DNA of 64,000 bases. It comes from a virus. A model generated the notes under the pieces. The model made no database searches, had not been told where the DNA came from, and was given only the letters and a program-made list of their open reading frames with translations. The position numbers and the translations under genes were made by a program. The stretch is from the IMG/VR virus record IMGVR_UViG_3300021598_001001, positions 62,001 through 126,000 of that record. The stretch is one strand, 5' to 3'. This document shows positions 8,423-15,961 of the stretch, in pieces. Position 1 is the stretch's first letter, and every line of letters starts with the position of its first letter.

Positions 8423-8637
8423 AAAACTATCGTATCAAAAAAGTAACAGACGGACACTCAACCAGATATTATCCACAACACAAAAGATATGGATTGTTTT
8501 GGTATAATCTATTTGTAGATGAATATAGGGATGGTGATTATTCTACATTTGAAGAAGCACAGTGGCACCTTTGCAACTATTTGAGAGAACCTGTGATAGA
8601 ATATTTGTCCTTTGATTGTGATTGTGGAGAAAACTAA
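8419..8637 (+). CDS. Small hypothetical protein, EEAQ-family
   Basis: 72 residues: MKNYRIKKVTDG, an aromatic strand RYGLFWYNLFV, then TFEEAQWHLCNYLREPVIEYL and a Cys-containing end. The protein at 8956 has the same order (Y-R-I, aromatic strand, LQEAQ, NEPV), so they are probably paralogues. Function unknown. Confidence 0.7.
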   Translation: MKNYRIKKVTDGHSTRYYPQHKRYGLFWYNLFVDEYRDGDYSTFEEAQWHLCNYLREPVIEYLSFDCDCGEN

Positions 8638-8738
8638 TGACTGAATGTGTGTCTGACCCAAAAACTTGGATTGATGTGGCTCAACTAGCAGTTTTTATGG
8701 TTCCTGTCTCCATTTTTCTTTGGAGAGTATCACAATAA
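8637..8738 (+). CDS. Tiny single-pass membrane protein
   Basis: 33 residues: a short polar N-terminus and one hydrophobic helix (VAQLAVFMVPVSIFLW). ATG overlaps the preceding stop (TAATGA) and its stop overlaps the next ATG, which argues for real translation. Probably sits in the host membrane. Confidence 0.5.
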   Translation: MTECVSDPKTWIDVAQLAVFMVPVSIFLWRVSQ

Positions 8739-8956
8739 TGACCGACCTAAAACTCTGTAAGGATTGTAAGCACTACAAGAAAGATTGGTTTGAGCATCTT
8801 ACTGGTGGTGGAGACCGATTTGATATGTGCCTCAATCCAGTAGTGAGTGGCAATCTGGTGACTGGAAAAGTCAAAGGTGGTCGTTTTTGTGATATGATGA
8901 GATTGCCTTATGGTAGATGTGGTAATGAAGGTAAGTATTGGGAGGCACGGAAATAA
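8738..8956 (+). CDS. Small Cys-rich, probably zinc-binding protein
   Basis: 72 residues with CKDCKHY near the N-terminus, then MCLNP, GRFCDMMR and GRCGNEGKYWE. The spacing suggests one metal site. Start 8738 overlaps the preceding TAA. Similar small Cys proteins occur in other cyanophages and phages, with no known function. Confidence 0.7.
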   Translation: MTDLKLCKDCKHYKKDWFEHLTGGGDRFDMCLNPVVSGNLVTGKVKGGRFCDMMRLPYGRCGNEGKYWEARK

Positions 8957-9159
8957 TGAAAGTTTATGATTACCGAATTGTAGAAGACCTCAATTTAAAA
9001 ACTTTGAAACCTTATTTTTTCATTCAGTATTATCATCTTGCTGAAAAAAAATATATTCTTCACTCAGATGCTACATTCCAAACACTTCAAGAAGCACAAG
9101 AAGCAATACGACTACTGAGAAAATACAACGAACCTGTGTATCATTATGTTGAGGATTGA
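8956..9159 (+). CDS. Small hypothetical protein, EEAQ-family paralogue
   Basis: 67 residues: YDYRIVEDL, aromatic strand PYFFIQYYHL, then TLQEAQEAIRLLRKYNEPVYH. It parallels the protein at 8419 and is probably a diverged duplicate. Function unknown. Confidence 0.65.
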   Translation: MKVYDYRIVEDLNLKTLKPYFFIQYYHLAEKKYILHSDATFQTLQEAQEAIRLLRKYNEPVYHYVED

Positions 9160-9160
9160 A

Positions 9161-9334
9161 ATGATTGAAACTAAACCAATTACGAACAGAAGACCAACAA
9201 AAGAAGATGCTAATGGATTTGGGTTAGTTCAGTATTATCGTAATGATTTTGGTGTATGGGGATATGATTACTGGTATAATGTAAGAACCGATGGTTGGGC
9301 ACACACATCAAATTGGAGACCTCAAAATGATTGA
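9161..9334 (+). CDS. Small hypothetical protein
   Basis: 57 residues with a Trp/Tyr-rich centre (GVWGYDYWYNVRTDGW) after a polar start. ATG at 9161 sits just after the previous stop; an in-frame ATG at 9146 lies inside the previous gene. Overlaps the next gene by 8 nt. Not recognised. Confidence 0.6.
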   Translation: MIETKPITNRRPTKEDANGFGLVQYYRNDFGVWGYDYWYNVRTDGWAHTSNWRPQND

Positions 9335-9497
9335 AATTACCAAAAACTACAAACTCACACTCACAGAAGACCAAGCACGACAACTCCATTCTATGCTAAA
9401 AGCTAATAAGGAACTATTGGATATTGGGTCTGGGTATGACGAACTGCGACCACTTTATCGGGAACTAAAAGAACTCTTTGATAATGGGATACGATGA
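9327..9497 (+). CDS. Small helical protein
   Basis: 56 residues, helical (TEDQARQLHSMLKANKELL, then LRPLYRELKELF). Overlaps its neighbours on both sides. Function unknown. Confidence 0.6.
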   Translation: MIEITKNYKLTLTEDQARQLHSMLKANKELLDIGSGYDELRPLYRELKELFDNGIR

Positions 9498-9670
9498 TTG
9501 AACCAACAGATACAGAAATCCTTGAGTTTCTACTCAATCAGTTCAAACCACATTCTCTTAAAATGAATGGTGAGAGTGATTGGGTGTTTATTAATAGTGG
9601 ATTTCCTATGAATAGAGCAAAAGGTAAAAGTGCCCGTGATGCTGTGATTGCTGCTATGGAGGCAAAATGA
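9494..9670 (+). CDS. Small hypothetical protein
   Basis: 58 residues starting MIEPTDTEILEFLLNQF and ending in a helix SARDAVIAAMEAK. Both ends overlap neighbouring genes by 4 nt (ATGA). Not recognised. Confidence 0.55.
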   Translation: MIEPTDTEILEFLLNQFKPHSLKMNGESDWVFINSGFPMNRAKGKSARDAVIAAMEAK

Positions 9671-10169
9671 CTGAAAGACTAAATCATAATCTTAATGTAG
9701 ATACAATCAAAACAATTAAAGATGTGAAGAATATCTTTGATACTATGGAATTGGTTGCTTCTATGGATAAAGATAATCCAAAATATGAAGTCGCAAAGGA
9801 ATACTTATTGATGCTCTCATAAAGGCAACAAAAGAAAAGTTTGATTGTTCCCAATATTTTGCTGGAAAAAGATATAACGAAAAGTTTGATAGGATTATTC
9901 AGGACTTTGAGTATGCGAAGGAACACGGAAGCTTTCCACAAAAACTTACTCTTGGTTACTCCAAGTTTGATTACTCCAATTTTGTTGTGACTGGTAGTTC
10001 TGTGGAATCCTCTTTTGTAATCAAACAGGGGAAAACCCACGAAGGTTATTATACGAATGGAAACCGTAGATATTTGAAGTATTATATGCCTGATAAACCG
10101 AATATGATTGTTCGTTTCTTTATGAAAACTTGTTTGGGCTTTGTGTGGGTTGATGAGAAGGACACTTGA
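9667..10169 (+). pseudogene. Frameshifted hypothetical gene
   Basis: The first frame runs 9667-9822 (51 residues, ending EVAKEYLLMLS). In the -1 frame, coding-like sequence continues from about 9789 to 10169 (LIDALIKATKEKFD, FAGKRYNEKFD, VDEKDT). No ATG opens the second part, and joining them at the overlap gives a smooth EYLIDAL helix. This looks like one protein of about 165 residues broken by a single missing base. It could be real decay, an assembly error or programmed frameshifting; no classic slippery heptamer is obvious. Its last codons lie in the repeat at 10155. Function unknown. Confidence 0.65.
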
Positions 10170-10216
10170 AGAACTGGCACAGGGAGACCCCACAAGGTCT
10201 CCTATTGGTCTATAAT
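10155..10216 (+). promoter_or_regulatory. Promoter/stem-loop cassette (type 2)
   Basis: Contains GGACACTTGAAGAACTGG shared with 6613 and 10566. Geometry: CTGGCA, 8 nt, CCCCAC at the -35 position, 17 nt, TATAAT (10211-10216). A perfect hairpin GGAGACC/GGTCTCC lies over the -35 region and spacer. It would drive the gene at 10239. Confidence 0.7.
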
Positions 10217-10238
10217 ACTCTCATAAGCAACCAAACCG

Positions 10239-10568
10239 ATGATTGACCTCTCTCAACTGAATGTAGAACAACTCAAAGAACTTGAACTTCAAATTCAGAA
10301 ACATAAGGAACAACAGAAGACAAAGGATGCTCTGGAAAATCTACAAGGTTATAAAGTAACTTTTTATATTAGGTTTGACCCTGAAAAGCATAAGGATCAC
10401 GATATGCTTACAAATAAAGGGAAACTTGACCCGAACATTTTTGCTGATTATCTGTGTGATAATCTTGTTACAGACCTGATTAGGGATTTTGAATTGTATG
10501 GTTATGAGGATGTGAGTTATCCTAATGTGGAAGTAGCAACAAAACAAGAAATTGAAGAGAAGTTTTGA
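10239..10568 (+). CDS. Hypothetical protein with N-terminal coiled coil
   Basis: 109 residues: coiled coil LNVEQLKELELQIQKHKEQQ, then an alpha/beta segment with YKVTFYIRFDPEKHKDH. It is a single gene between two type 2 cassettes. Its stop falls within the downstream cassette. Function unknown. Confidence 0.7.
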   Translation: MIDLSQLNVEQLKELELQIQKHKEQQKTKDALENLQGYKVTFYIRFDPEKHKDHDMLTNKGKLDPNIFADYLCDNLVTDLIRDFELYGYEDVSYPNVEVATKQEIEEKF

Positions 10569-10625
10569 GGACACTTGAAGAACTGGCACAGGGACACTCC
10601 AAAGCCCCCTGTGATGCCTTATAAT
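10564..10625 (+). promoter_or_regulatory. Promoter/stem-loop cassette (type 2)
   Basis: Shared GAGGACACTTGAAGAACTGG overlaps the upstream stop. Geometry: CTGGCA, 8 nt, CTCCAA, 17 nt, TATAAT (10620-10625). A stem CACAGGG/CCCTGTG spans the -35 region. The following ACTCTCAT is also shared with the copy at 10155. Confidence 0.7.
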
Positions 10626-10649
10626 ACTCTCATACACAAAGGAACTCCA

Positions 10650-10871
10650 ATGACTATTGAAATCACCAACCAAGTTCGTATTCAACAATACGAAGATTTT
10701 TGGTATACAGTAGAAGACACTCACCTTGATGTGGGATGTGATGGTTGCACCATTTCTTATTGGGTATATGATGTTGAGAAAGGTGATAAACGAGTACAAC
10801 ACATTTGTATGAATGAAGAACAAGCACTTGCTATTGCTGATGCCATCTACAAACTCTTCAAGAAGGACTGA
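10650..10871 (+). CDS. Small hypothetical protein
   Basis: 73 residues, beta-rich start (TIEITNQVRIQQYEDFWYTV), central CDGCTISYW and a C-terminal helix EEQALAIADAIYKLFKK. First gene behind a TATAAT cassette; the start at 10650 follows the promoter, whereas a longer in-frame start would lie inside it. Not recognised. Confidence 0.7.
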   Translation: MTIEITNQVRIQQYEDFWYTVEDTHLDVGCDGCTISYWVYDVEKGDKRVQHICMNEEQALAIADAIYKLFKKD

Positions 10872-10872
10872 G

Positions 10873-11067
10873 ATGATGACTGAAGAACAAATCCTACAAC
10901 TTGCTGAAAATTATCTAACTTTTGAAAAGTGGAATGATATTTGTTGGAAGGCAGATACTCTACAACTTTTGAACTTTGCCCGAGCAATGTATGATGAAGG
11001 TTATGACTATGGATATGATGAAGGTTACAGTAATTGTTCTATTGATATGGGAGATGAGAATGTATGA
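10873..11067 (+). CDS. Small helical protein, GYDEG family
   Basis: 64 residues: EEQILQLAENYL, then LLNFARAMYDEGYDYGYDEGY. The gene at 11303 encodes the same plan (QILKLAKSCG, LLKFAALIYTEGF, GYDEGW), so the two are paralogues. ATG at 10873 or 10876. Function unknown. Confidence 0.65.
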   Translation: MMTEEQILQLAENYLTFEKWNDICWKADTLQLLNFARAMYDEGYDYGYDEGYSNCSIDMGDENV

Positions 11068-11303
11068 CTAAACTTTCTACACAAACACAAGCAATCATAG
11101 ATGCTGCCGATGAAGTATTTTCTCACGGAGGAACAATTAGAGAGGGTTTTGCTGCTTCTCTTCGTGTTCTTGCTGATAATGTTGCCCCTGAAAATTATGC
11201 CTGTTTTTCGGGGCATAGAGAATGGGATGAAGCACTTGAAACAAGAAATGAAAGTATTCGTGAGGCAATTTTAGATATTGCTACTGAATTGGAGCAAACC
11301 TGA
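11064..11303 (+). CDS. Small helical protein, family with DELE-type end
   Basis: 79 residues starting MTKLSTQTQAIIDAADEVF, with SLRVLADNVAP and a C-terminal ILDIATELEQ. The genes at 12382, 14474 and 15348 share the layout of a helical start, a central RELxxEL-like helix and a final ILxxxDELE helix. They look like a local paralogous family. Function unknown. Confidence 0.65.
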   Translation: MTKLSTQTQAIIDAADEVFSHGGTIREGFAASLRVLADNVAPENYACFSGHREWDEALETRNESIREAILDIATELEQT

Positions 11304-11521
11304 TGACTGACGCACAAATCCTAAAACTTGCTAAATCCTGTGGGTTTGATACATTCGTGGGTGAAAAAGATGATGGGACAAACTCCGATTACTGGGAGTG
11401 TTGGGAACGACAACTCTTGAAGTTTGCTGCTCTAATCTACACAGAAGGCTTCAAAGTGGGTTATGATGAAGGTTGGGAAAGAAGTAATGTAAGCACCAAA
11501 TGGAGTTCTGATGATGACTAA
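11303..11521 (+). CDS. Small helical protein, GYDEG family paralogue
   Basis: 72 residues; parallels the protein at 10873 with an insertion of about 10 residues (EKDDGTNSDYWECW). Overlaps both neighbours. Function unknown. Confidence 0.65.
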   Translation: MTDAQILKLAKSCGFDTFVGEKDDGTNSDYWECWERQLLKFAALIYTEGFKVGYDEGWERSNVSTKWSSDDD

Positions 11522-11714
11522 ACTCACAGCACTTGATTTGATGGTAATTTCAGATACTTTGTATAGAACTCTTTCTATCGCAGGATTTGAGGGAACTCTT
11601 GGTGGATATACAAAAGAAGCAAGAGAAAATGTTGCGAATAAGGTTCAAACAATTTTGAGTAATATGGAAGTAGAACTAACTGTGGAGAAAACTGATGCCC
11701 AAGATGACTTATGA
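11514..11714 (+). CDS. Small protein, MTKLTxLDL family
   Basis: 66 residues starting MTKLTALDLMVISDTLYRTL and including TKEARENVANKVQTIL and NMEVELTV. The gene at 12015 has the same pattern, so these are tandem paralogues. An in-frame ATG 3 nt upstream is also possible. Function unknown. Confidence 0.65.
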   Translation: MTKLTALDLMVISDTLYRTLSIAGFEGTLGGYTKEARENVANKVQTILSNMEVELTVEKTDAQDDL

Positions 11715-11862
11715 AGAATGGTGTGAAAAAAATCCAATTGATTGGGATGAGATTGAAAAAAATGATAATCCAGATATGTTGATTACTAAAACAGGTGTAG
11801 AAATGATGCATTATCACCTATACTTGTGGGAATGTAAAAAAGAAGAAGAAACAAATGACTGA
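11704..11862 (+). CDS. Small hypothetical protein
   Basis: 52 residues, MTYEEWCEKNPIDWDEIE followed by a helix ending in a Lys/Glu-rich tail. Starts within the previous gene and ends within the next. Not recognised. Confidence 0.55.
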   Translation: MTYEEWCEKNPIDWDEIEKNDNPDMLITKTGVEMMHYHLYLWECKKEEETND

Positions 11863-12022
11863 CAAACAACCAACTTGGGATGGGATTTACAAATCTCTTA
11901 ATGTAGGTATTGTGAATGTTTATGAACTCACCGAACACTTGGATACACTCTACACTAAAATTTCTGAACTTGAAGCACGATTGGATAAAGAGGAAGAATA
12001 CCGACAGGAGCAAAATGACTAA
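11855..12022 (+). CDS. Small coiled-coil protein
   Basis: 55 residues: MTDKQPTWDGIYKSL, then a coiled coil HLDTLYTKISELEARLDKEE. Overlaps both neighbours by 8 nt, the typical packing here. Function unknown. Confidence 0.55.
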   Translation: MTDKQPTWDGIYKSLNVGIVNVYELTEHLDTLYTKISELEARLDKEEEYRQEQND

Positions 12023-12191
12023 ACTCACATCATTAGATTTATACATTCTCACCGATACTGTGCTACACTCCATAAGTCACGGTGATTATTGGACTGGTTC
12101 TGCTACAAAAGAAGCACGGGATGGTGTCATCAAAAAACTTCAAATGATTATGAATGAAATGGAAGTAGAAGTATCTGTGGGAGAAAACTGA
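12015..12191 (+). CDS. Small protein, MTKLTxLDL family paralogue
   Basis: 58 residues: MTKLTSLDLYILTDTVLHSI, TKEARDGVIKKLQMIM, NEMEVEVSV. Closely follows the plan of the gene at 11514. Function unknown. Confidence 0.65.
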   Translation: MTKLTSLDLYILTDTVLHSISHGDYWTGSATKEARDGVIKKLQMIMNEMEVEVSVGEN

Positions 12192-12385
12192 TGACTTTAC
12201 TTGAAACACTTGAATACTTTCTCACAGAAACCGCAGCAGATATGGATGGTTTGTCTTGGGAAATCCGTGAGGAAACTAACTTTGAGGACAACAACATAGA
12301 CCATTTGACTGAATGTTATGATTTCAATAAACAACTTTATGATAATCTCAAACAAATCAAATCTATTATTGAGGAACTGAAATGA
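12191..12385 (+). CDS. Small helical protein, IREETN family paralogue
   Basis: 64 residues: LLETLEYFLTETAADMDG, LSWEIREETN, then LYDNLKQIKSIIEELK. It is the short form of the protein at 7421. Function unknown. Confidence 0.65.
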   Translation: MTLLETLEYFLTETAADMDGLSWEIREETNFEDNNIDHLTECYDFNKQLYDNLKQIKSIIEELK

Positions 12386-12618
12386 CTGACAAAAAAGAAG
12401 TAGCACAAACACTAAAAGATGCTGTAAAAACACTTTATCAGGATGAGAAGTGTGCCGAAATGGGTTGGGAAACAGATAAACCTACTGTTATTATTGTTCT
12501 CCGTGAGTTAGTAGCAGAACTCCAATACTATCAGTTTTGTAGAGAGGAAGGTGTGGAAGATATGGTGCTTGATGCCCGTGCTATACTTGATGTATGTGAT
12601 GAATTGGAGAACCTGTGA
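12382..12618 (+). CDS. Small helical protein, DELE-end family
   Basis: 78 residues: VAQTLKDAVKTLYQDEKC, VLRELVAELQYY, then ILDVCDELENL. Belongs with 11064, 14474 and 15348 by layout. Function unknown. Confidence 0.65.
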   Translation: MTDKKEVAQTLKDAVKTLYQDEKCAEMGWETDKPTVIIVLRELVAELQYYQFCREEGVEDMVLDARAILDVCDELENL

Positions 12619-12794
12619 TGAGACATCAACACAACCTCAAACAAACTAAAATGTTGATTGATGCTGTTGAGCATTACATTTACACTATCAAAGATGCTGC
12701 TCCTCAATATGCTGTGAAAGAATACCAAGAGTTGCTGAAAGAACTTGAAGAAGAGGAAGCTCTACTTGAAAGAACTATTAAGAGGGATTTGTAA
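12618..12794 (+). CDS. Small helical protein
   Basis: 58 residues: MLIDAVEHYIYTIKDAAPQ, then a charged helix YQELLKELEEEEALL. The gene at 27174 has a similar core (MTIEAVEYYIYRMKEDN, YTKFLEELE), so the two appear to be distant paralogues in different operons. Function unknown. Confidence 0.65.
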   Translation: MRHQHNLKQTKMLIDAVEHYIYTIKDAAPQYAVKEYQELLKELEEEEALLERTIKRDL

Positions 12795-13516
12795 TGACTA
12801 ACCTTAAATTCACATCACCAAGTGGAGAAACTACCATAAAAGTTGAAGATACTGGTAGATTGGGAACAGTAGCACCTAAAACACAACTACACATTCGCAA
12901 AATGGATGAACCAGTGAAATATGAAACTCCTATGACTGAAATTGAAGAACTGAAAGCACAAATCAAAGTGCTTGAAAAGAAGCTCTCATTCCTTGAAGAA
13001 CTGGAAAAAACAAAATCACCAGTAGAAGAAGCATACAAAGATTGGTGGGGACAATATCCTAAATTAGAAACTGATTCCAAGTATGATGTTATAAGGTGGC
13101 AAGGTTTCCAAGCAGGATATAATGCTGCTTATGAAGAAAAGGTAAGTGAAACCGCACAAGAACGAGGAGAACGAGTTCATAATGAAATGGAAGAAACTAT
13201 CAAAATCCACGATGGTTATGGTGTAGTTGATTACAAACCAACTCCACAAACACCAGAACAAGTTGCTGATGGATTGAAAGAAGCATTTAGAGAAGCAGTC
13301 AAACAAGGTGTAGTTTCATCTACTAAATCAAAAACACTCACAGACCTGATTTACGATTGGTGGGAAGATGTATTCACAACTCATAGTGATTGGGATATGG
13401 AAACTTCCATTGATAATTTGGTAGATGAAATTAGTTTGTGGTTGCCTACAGAACACGATACTAACAGTTATAAGTGGAATGAGTGTATCCGAATGATTAG
13501 AGAGAAACTACGATGA
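12794..13516 (+). CDS. Hypothetical protein with coiled coil
   Basis: 240 residues: an extended N-terminal segment (LKFTSPSGETTIKVEDTG), a coiled coil about residues 48-78 (EIEELKAQIKVLEKKLSFL), the segment YKDWWGQYPKLETDSKYDVI and a C-terminal helical domain with two further DWW/DWD segments. It is among the largest proteins of the small-gene block. Its YKDWW motif recalls the DYKDWW segment of the 7421 protein. Function unknown. Confidence 0.75.
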   Translation: MTNLKFTSPSGETTIKVEDTGRLGTVAPKTQLHIRKMDEPVKYETPMTEIEELKAQIKVLEKKLSFLEELEKTKSPVEEAYKDWWGQYPKLETDSKYDVIRWQGFQAGYNAAYEEKVSETAQERGERVHNEMEETIKIHDGYGVVDYKPTPQTPEQVADGLKEAFREAVKQGVVSSTKSKTLTDLIYDWWEDVFTTHSDWDMETSIDNLVDEISLWLPTEHDTNSYKWNECIRMIREKLR

Positions 13517-13695
13517 CTGAAAGAAACTTCAAACAAGAGCTCGTTCACTCCTGTTACTATGATATGGAGAATGGATACGACAGCGAAACAATTGATTATG
13601 ATTGTCTGATTGGTATTATCACTGAATTGTGTGATAGAATAGAGCAGTTGGAAAAGGACAACGAGCTCCTGAAATCTTATGCTTGGGAACAATGA
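13513..13695 (+). CDS. Small hypothetical protein
   Basis: 60 residues: FKQELVHSCYYDMENGYDS, then a helix IGIITELCDRIEQLEKDNELL that looks like a short coiled coil. 4-nt overlaps on both sides. Function unknown. Confidence 0.6.
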   Translation: MTERNFKQELVHSCYYDMENGYDSETIDYDCLIGIITELCDRIEQLEKDNELLKSYAWEQ

Positions 13696-14477
13696 CTGAA
13701 TACAATCTACCAGAAAAAGATGATGCTCCCTGGTTAAACACTACTTATGATGGATTTATGACCCACGAAGAAATGCTTGAAGTTGCCGCACAACGAGAAG
13801 CAGCAAATGAAGTGATTGTTGCTAAGGTATCTGAGGAAGACTATCAGAAAGTTCAGAAAGAAGTGGCAAACAAAAAAGCATGGGAAGCAGTAAAAAAACT
13901 GTATGATGAGAATGGTGATGCTCTCCAACAACTTGCTGATATCGAAAAGGAGGAACGAATGGATGCTGTGAGAACTGCTATTGCTGGTATTGATAAGTAT
14001 TCTGATGCTCTCAAAGAACTTAATGAAACTGAAAAAGTAGAACTGCGAGCAGAGTTAGAAGCAAAGAAGAAAGAAAACTTTCAACTGGTTGCTGATGCTT
14101 GTATGAAAGAATATGAGCAGAAGTATCATCGTGATGTATTCCCTGTGGATGAACACTGGGTTTATATGGTTTCTGAATACTTTGGCACAGGTGAAGGTCA
14201 AACCGTGTGTATTATGATGACACAGGCAAATCCTGGTCATCCTGAAGATTTTGAAACATCTACCAATAAGTATGTTGCTTGCACCACTAAACAGTATCGT
14301 GCTGTGAGAGCATTCCATGAGCAGTTTGGCACTTGGCATCTTCATGGTCTCAGATTTCTCAGTAAAGAAGATTTCTTCAGCGAATATTCATACTACATTC
14401 CTCCAGCGATGATGAAACTCCTCAATAGAAGTTGCTTCAAAGACTTCTACACTCGTGTTCACTACAACTTCTCATGA
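13692..14477 (+). CDS. Hypothetical protein, helical N-terminus
   Basis: 261 residues starting MTEYNLPEKDD. The first half is a long charged helical region (residues about 25-145). The second half is a folded domain with WVYMVSEYFGTGEGQTVC and FGTWHLHGLRFLS. No family is recognised. It overlaps the preceding stop, which supports 13692 over a start 9 nt upstream. Confidence 0.75.
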   Translation: MTEYNLPEKDDAPWLNTTYDGFMTHEEMLEVAAQREAANEVIVAKVSEEDYQKVQKEVANKKAWEAVKKLYDENGDALQQLADIEKEERMDAVRTAIAGIDKYSDALKELNETEKVELRAELEAKKKENFQLVADACMKEYEQKYHRDVFPVDEHWVYMVSEYFGTGEGQTVCIMMTQANPGHPEDFETSTNKYVACTTKQYRAVRAFHEQFGTWHLHGLRFLSKEDFFSEYSYYIPPAMMKLLNRSCFKDFYTRVHYNFS

Positions 14478-14659
14478 CTAAACTTTCTCCAAAAGCAAAG
14501 GCAATTATGGATGTTTTTGATAATGAATATTATCATAAAGCAAAATTACGACAAGTTGCTATTGCTTCTACTCTTCGTGAGTTGATTAAAGAACTCAAGT
14601 ATATTGGTATTACTGAAAAGAACATTCTTGAAATTGTTGATGAACTGGAGGCATTATGA
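14474..14659 (+). CDS. Small helical protein, DELE-end family
   Basis: 61 residues: MTKLSPKAKAIMDVFDNE, STLRELIKELKYI, ILEIVDELEAL. The opening MTKLS links it to 11064. Function unknown. Confidence 0.65.
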   Translation: MTKLSPKAKAIMDVFDNEYYHKAKLRQVAIASTLRELIKELKYIGITEKNILEIVDELEAL

Positions 14660-14859
14660 CTGATAAAGAGCTCTACAACCCTGATGAGTTTCTACTGGAT
14701 AACATCAAAGGGTATCACTATGAGGTGATGGATGAAGGACATCATGTGTGGATGGCTTTCTATTTTGAGAATGGTAACACAGGGCACTTGAATGTCTTTC
14801 TGAATGATGGTAAGATTAACACACGTTATGAAGAGTGGGTGAATGACTTACAAACTTGA
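14656..14859 (+). CDS. Small acidic hypothetical protein
   Basis: 67 residues: LYNPDEFLLDNIKGYHYEVM followed by beta-like strands HVWMAFYFENGNTGHLNVF. Overlaps the next gene by 17 nt. Not recognised. Confidence 0.6.
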   Translation: MTDKELYNPDEFLLDNIKGYHYEVMDEGHHVWMAFYFENGNTGHLNVFLNDGKINTRYEEWVNDLQT

Positions 14860-15148
14860 TGAAAACGCCAAAGCATTCTCTTATACCAAAGAAGAATTGT
14901 TTGATTGCATTACCCGTATTGTTGCACACCCACACACTGCCATTACACATCACGATAAAACTCGTGCTATGGCAATATTTCTTACGTTTGCCGATTATCT
15001 TGGAAACTATACTGAAAGCGACAACAACTTCGGTCATGTTATCTACGAATCAGATTCTACCGATTTTGAGGGACATGTTCTACAGTTGTTGGGTAAGAAT
15101 AAGCCGATGGATTTTTATCAACCTGATGTTGATGAGTTACTGAAATGA
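14843..15148 (+). CDS. Hypothetical protein
   Basis: 101 residues. His-rich centre (AHPHTAITHHDKTRAMAIF) and an acidic C-terminus. The His cluster might bind metal, but no known motif is complete. Function unknown. Confidence 0.65.
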   Translation: MTYKLDENAKAFSYTKEELFDCITRIVAHPHTAITHHDKTRAMAIFLTFADYLGNYTESDNNFGHVIYESDSTDFEGHVLQLLGKNKPMDFYQPDVDELLK

Positions 15149-15351
15149 AAGAGTGGTTTGAAGATGCTTGGTGGTCTTGGACTAATTGTATTAACTTTCG
15201 ACTCGTCAAGTATGGTGACGAGATAGATCGTTTTGCCTTCTTTGAAGAATTAAACAACGGTTGGTATCACATGTATATCTACCCTTATGATGACTGGTAT
15301 CATCCGACTATCTCACAAGAACGAAAAAAGTTTTTAGGCCAAACACCATGA
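15145..15351 (+). CDS. Small Trp/Tyr-rich protein
   Basis: 68 residues: MKEWFEDAWWSWTNC, then YHMYIYPYDDWYHP. Aromatic content is unusually high. Overlaps both neighbours. Function unknown. Confidence 0.6.
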   Translation: MKEWFEDAWWSWTNCINFRLVKYGDEIDRFAFFEELNNGWYHMYIYPYDDWYHPTISQERKKFLGQTP

Positions 15352-15539
15352 CTACTAGAGCGTTACAAATCCTGGAATGTACGATGGAACTTTCTATGCG
15401 TCCTAAAAGTGGCGATAGACAAAAGTTGATTGCTCGTGTAATTCGTGAGGTTGCTGATAGATTATGTACCGATTGGGGAGAACTTGAAGACCCTATTGAG
15501 ATTTTGCGTGAAATTGCTGATGAGGTGGAGGCACTCTAA
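15348..15539 (+). CDS. Small helical protein, DELE-end family
   Basis: 63 residues: ALQILECTMELSMRPKSGD, IARVIREVADRLC, ILREIADEVEAL. Fourth member of the family with 11064, 12382 and 14474. Function unknown. Confidence 0.65.
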   Translation: MTTRALQILECTMELSMRPKSGDRQKLIARVIREVADRLCTDWGELEDPIEILREIADEVEAL

Positions 15540-15697
15540 TGTTTGAAACTGAAACAACTTGGTGGTTTGAAAAACAAGACCGCAAAACTTGGTTACATCG
15601 TGCTCAATCAAAACTTGAAGAAGTTGTAGAACGACATGATGATGATATTGAACAAATTGAGAAAAGACTTCGTTATTTGGAGGATAATTTATCGTGA
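15539..15697 (+). CDS. Small coiled-coil protein
   Basis: 52 residues: aromatic start TTWWFEKQDRKTWLH, then a helix LEEVVERHDDDIEQIEKRLR. Overlaps the preceding TAA by one base. Function unknown. Confidence 0.6.
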   Translation: MFETETTWWFEKQDRKTWLHRAQSKLEEVVERHDDDIEQIEKRLRYLEDNLS

Positions 15698-15828
15698 CTG
15701 AAGAACAAAAAACACTTCTTGAAATGGTTGCAGAGGAACTCGGTGGAAAACTTTACACGGTTCTAGTGGCTGATAAGTACAAAGAACACAAAGAAATTGT
15801 AATTAGATATGATGAACAAAAACGATAA
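15694..15828 (+). CDS. Very small hypothetical protein (GTG start)
   Basis: 44 residues starting at GTG that overlaps the previous stop (GTGA): TEEQKTLLEMVAEELGGKL, then a strand YTVLVADKYKEHKEI. Plausible by packing and composition. Not recognised. Confidence 0.5.
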   Translation: MTEEQKTLLEMVAEELGGKLYTVLVADKYKEHKEIVIRYDEQKR

Positions 15829-15836
15829 GAACCTAG

Positions 15837-15959
15837 AAGTTAGACTTTATTATTCTTACAAATAAAAAGTTAGATGTTGCAAAAGTTTTCAAAATGTTAC
15901 AAGACAAGTCAGCTTCAGATCCAAAATATGTTACAATGTTTAAGGAATGGAGATATTAA
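15837..15959 (+). pseudogene. Possible gene remnant without a start codon
   Basis: An open frame encodes ILTNKKLDVAKVFKML and KSASDPKYVTMFKEWRY before TAA, with no ATG, GTG or TTG in a sensible place. The DPKY helix resembles part of the 9667 protein (KDNPKYEVAKEYL). It may be the tail of a deleted paralogue. This 133-nt stretch holds nothing else. Confidence 0.35.
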
Positions 15960-15961
15960 GA

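Noticed and set aside
8466-8474. TTATCCACA, a DnaA-box-like 9-mer
   Set aside because: Single occurrence inside a gene, not clustered; likely chance.
15809-15865. 17-18 residue ORF MNKNDKNLEV...
   Set aside because: Too short and overlapping the end of the 15694 gene; no independent support.
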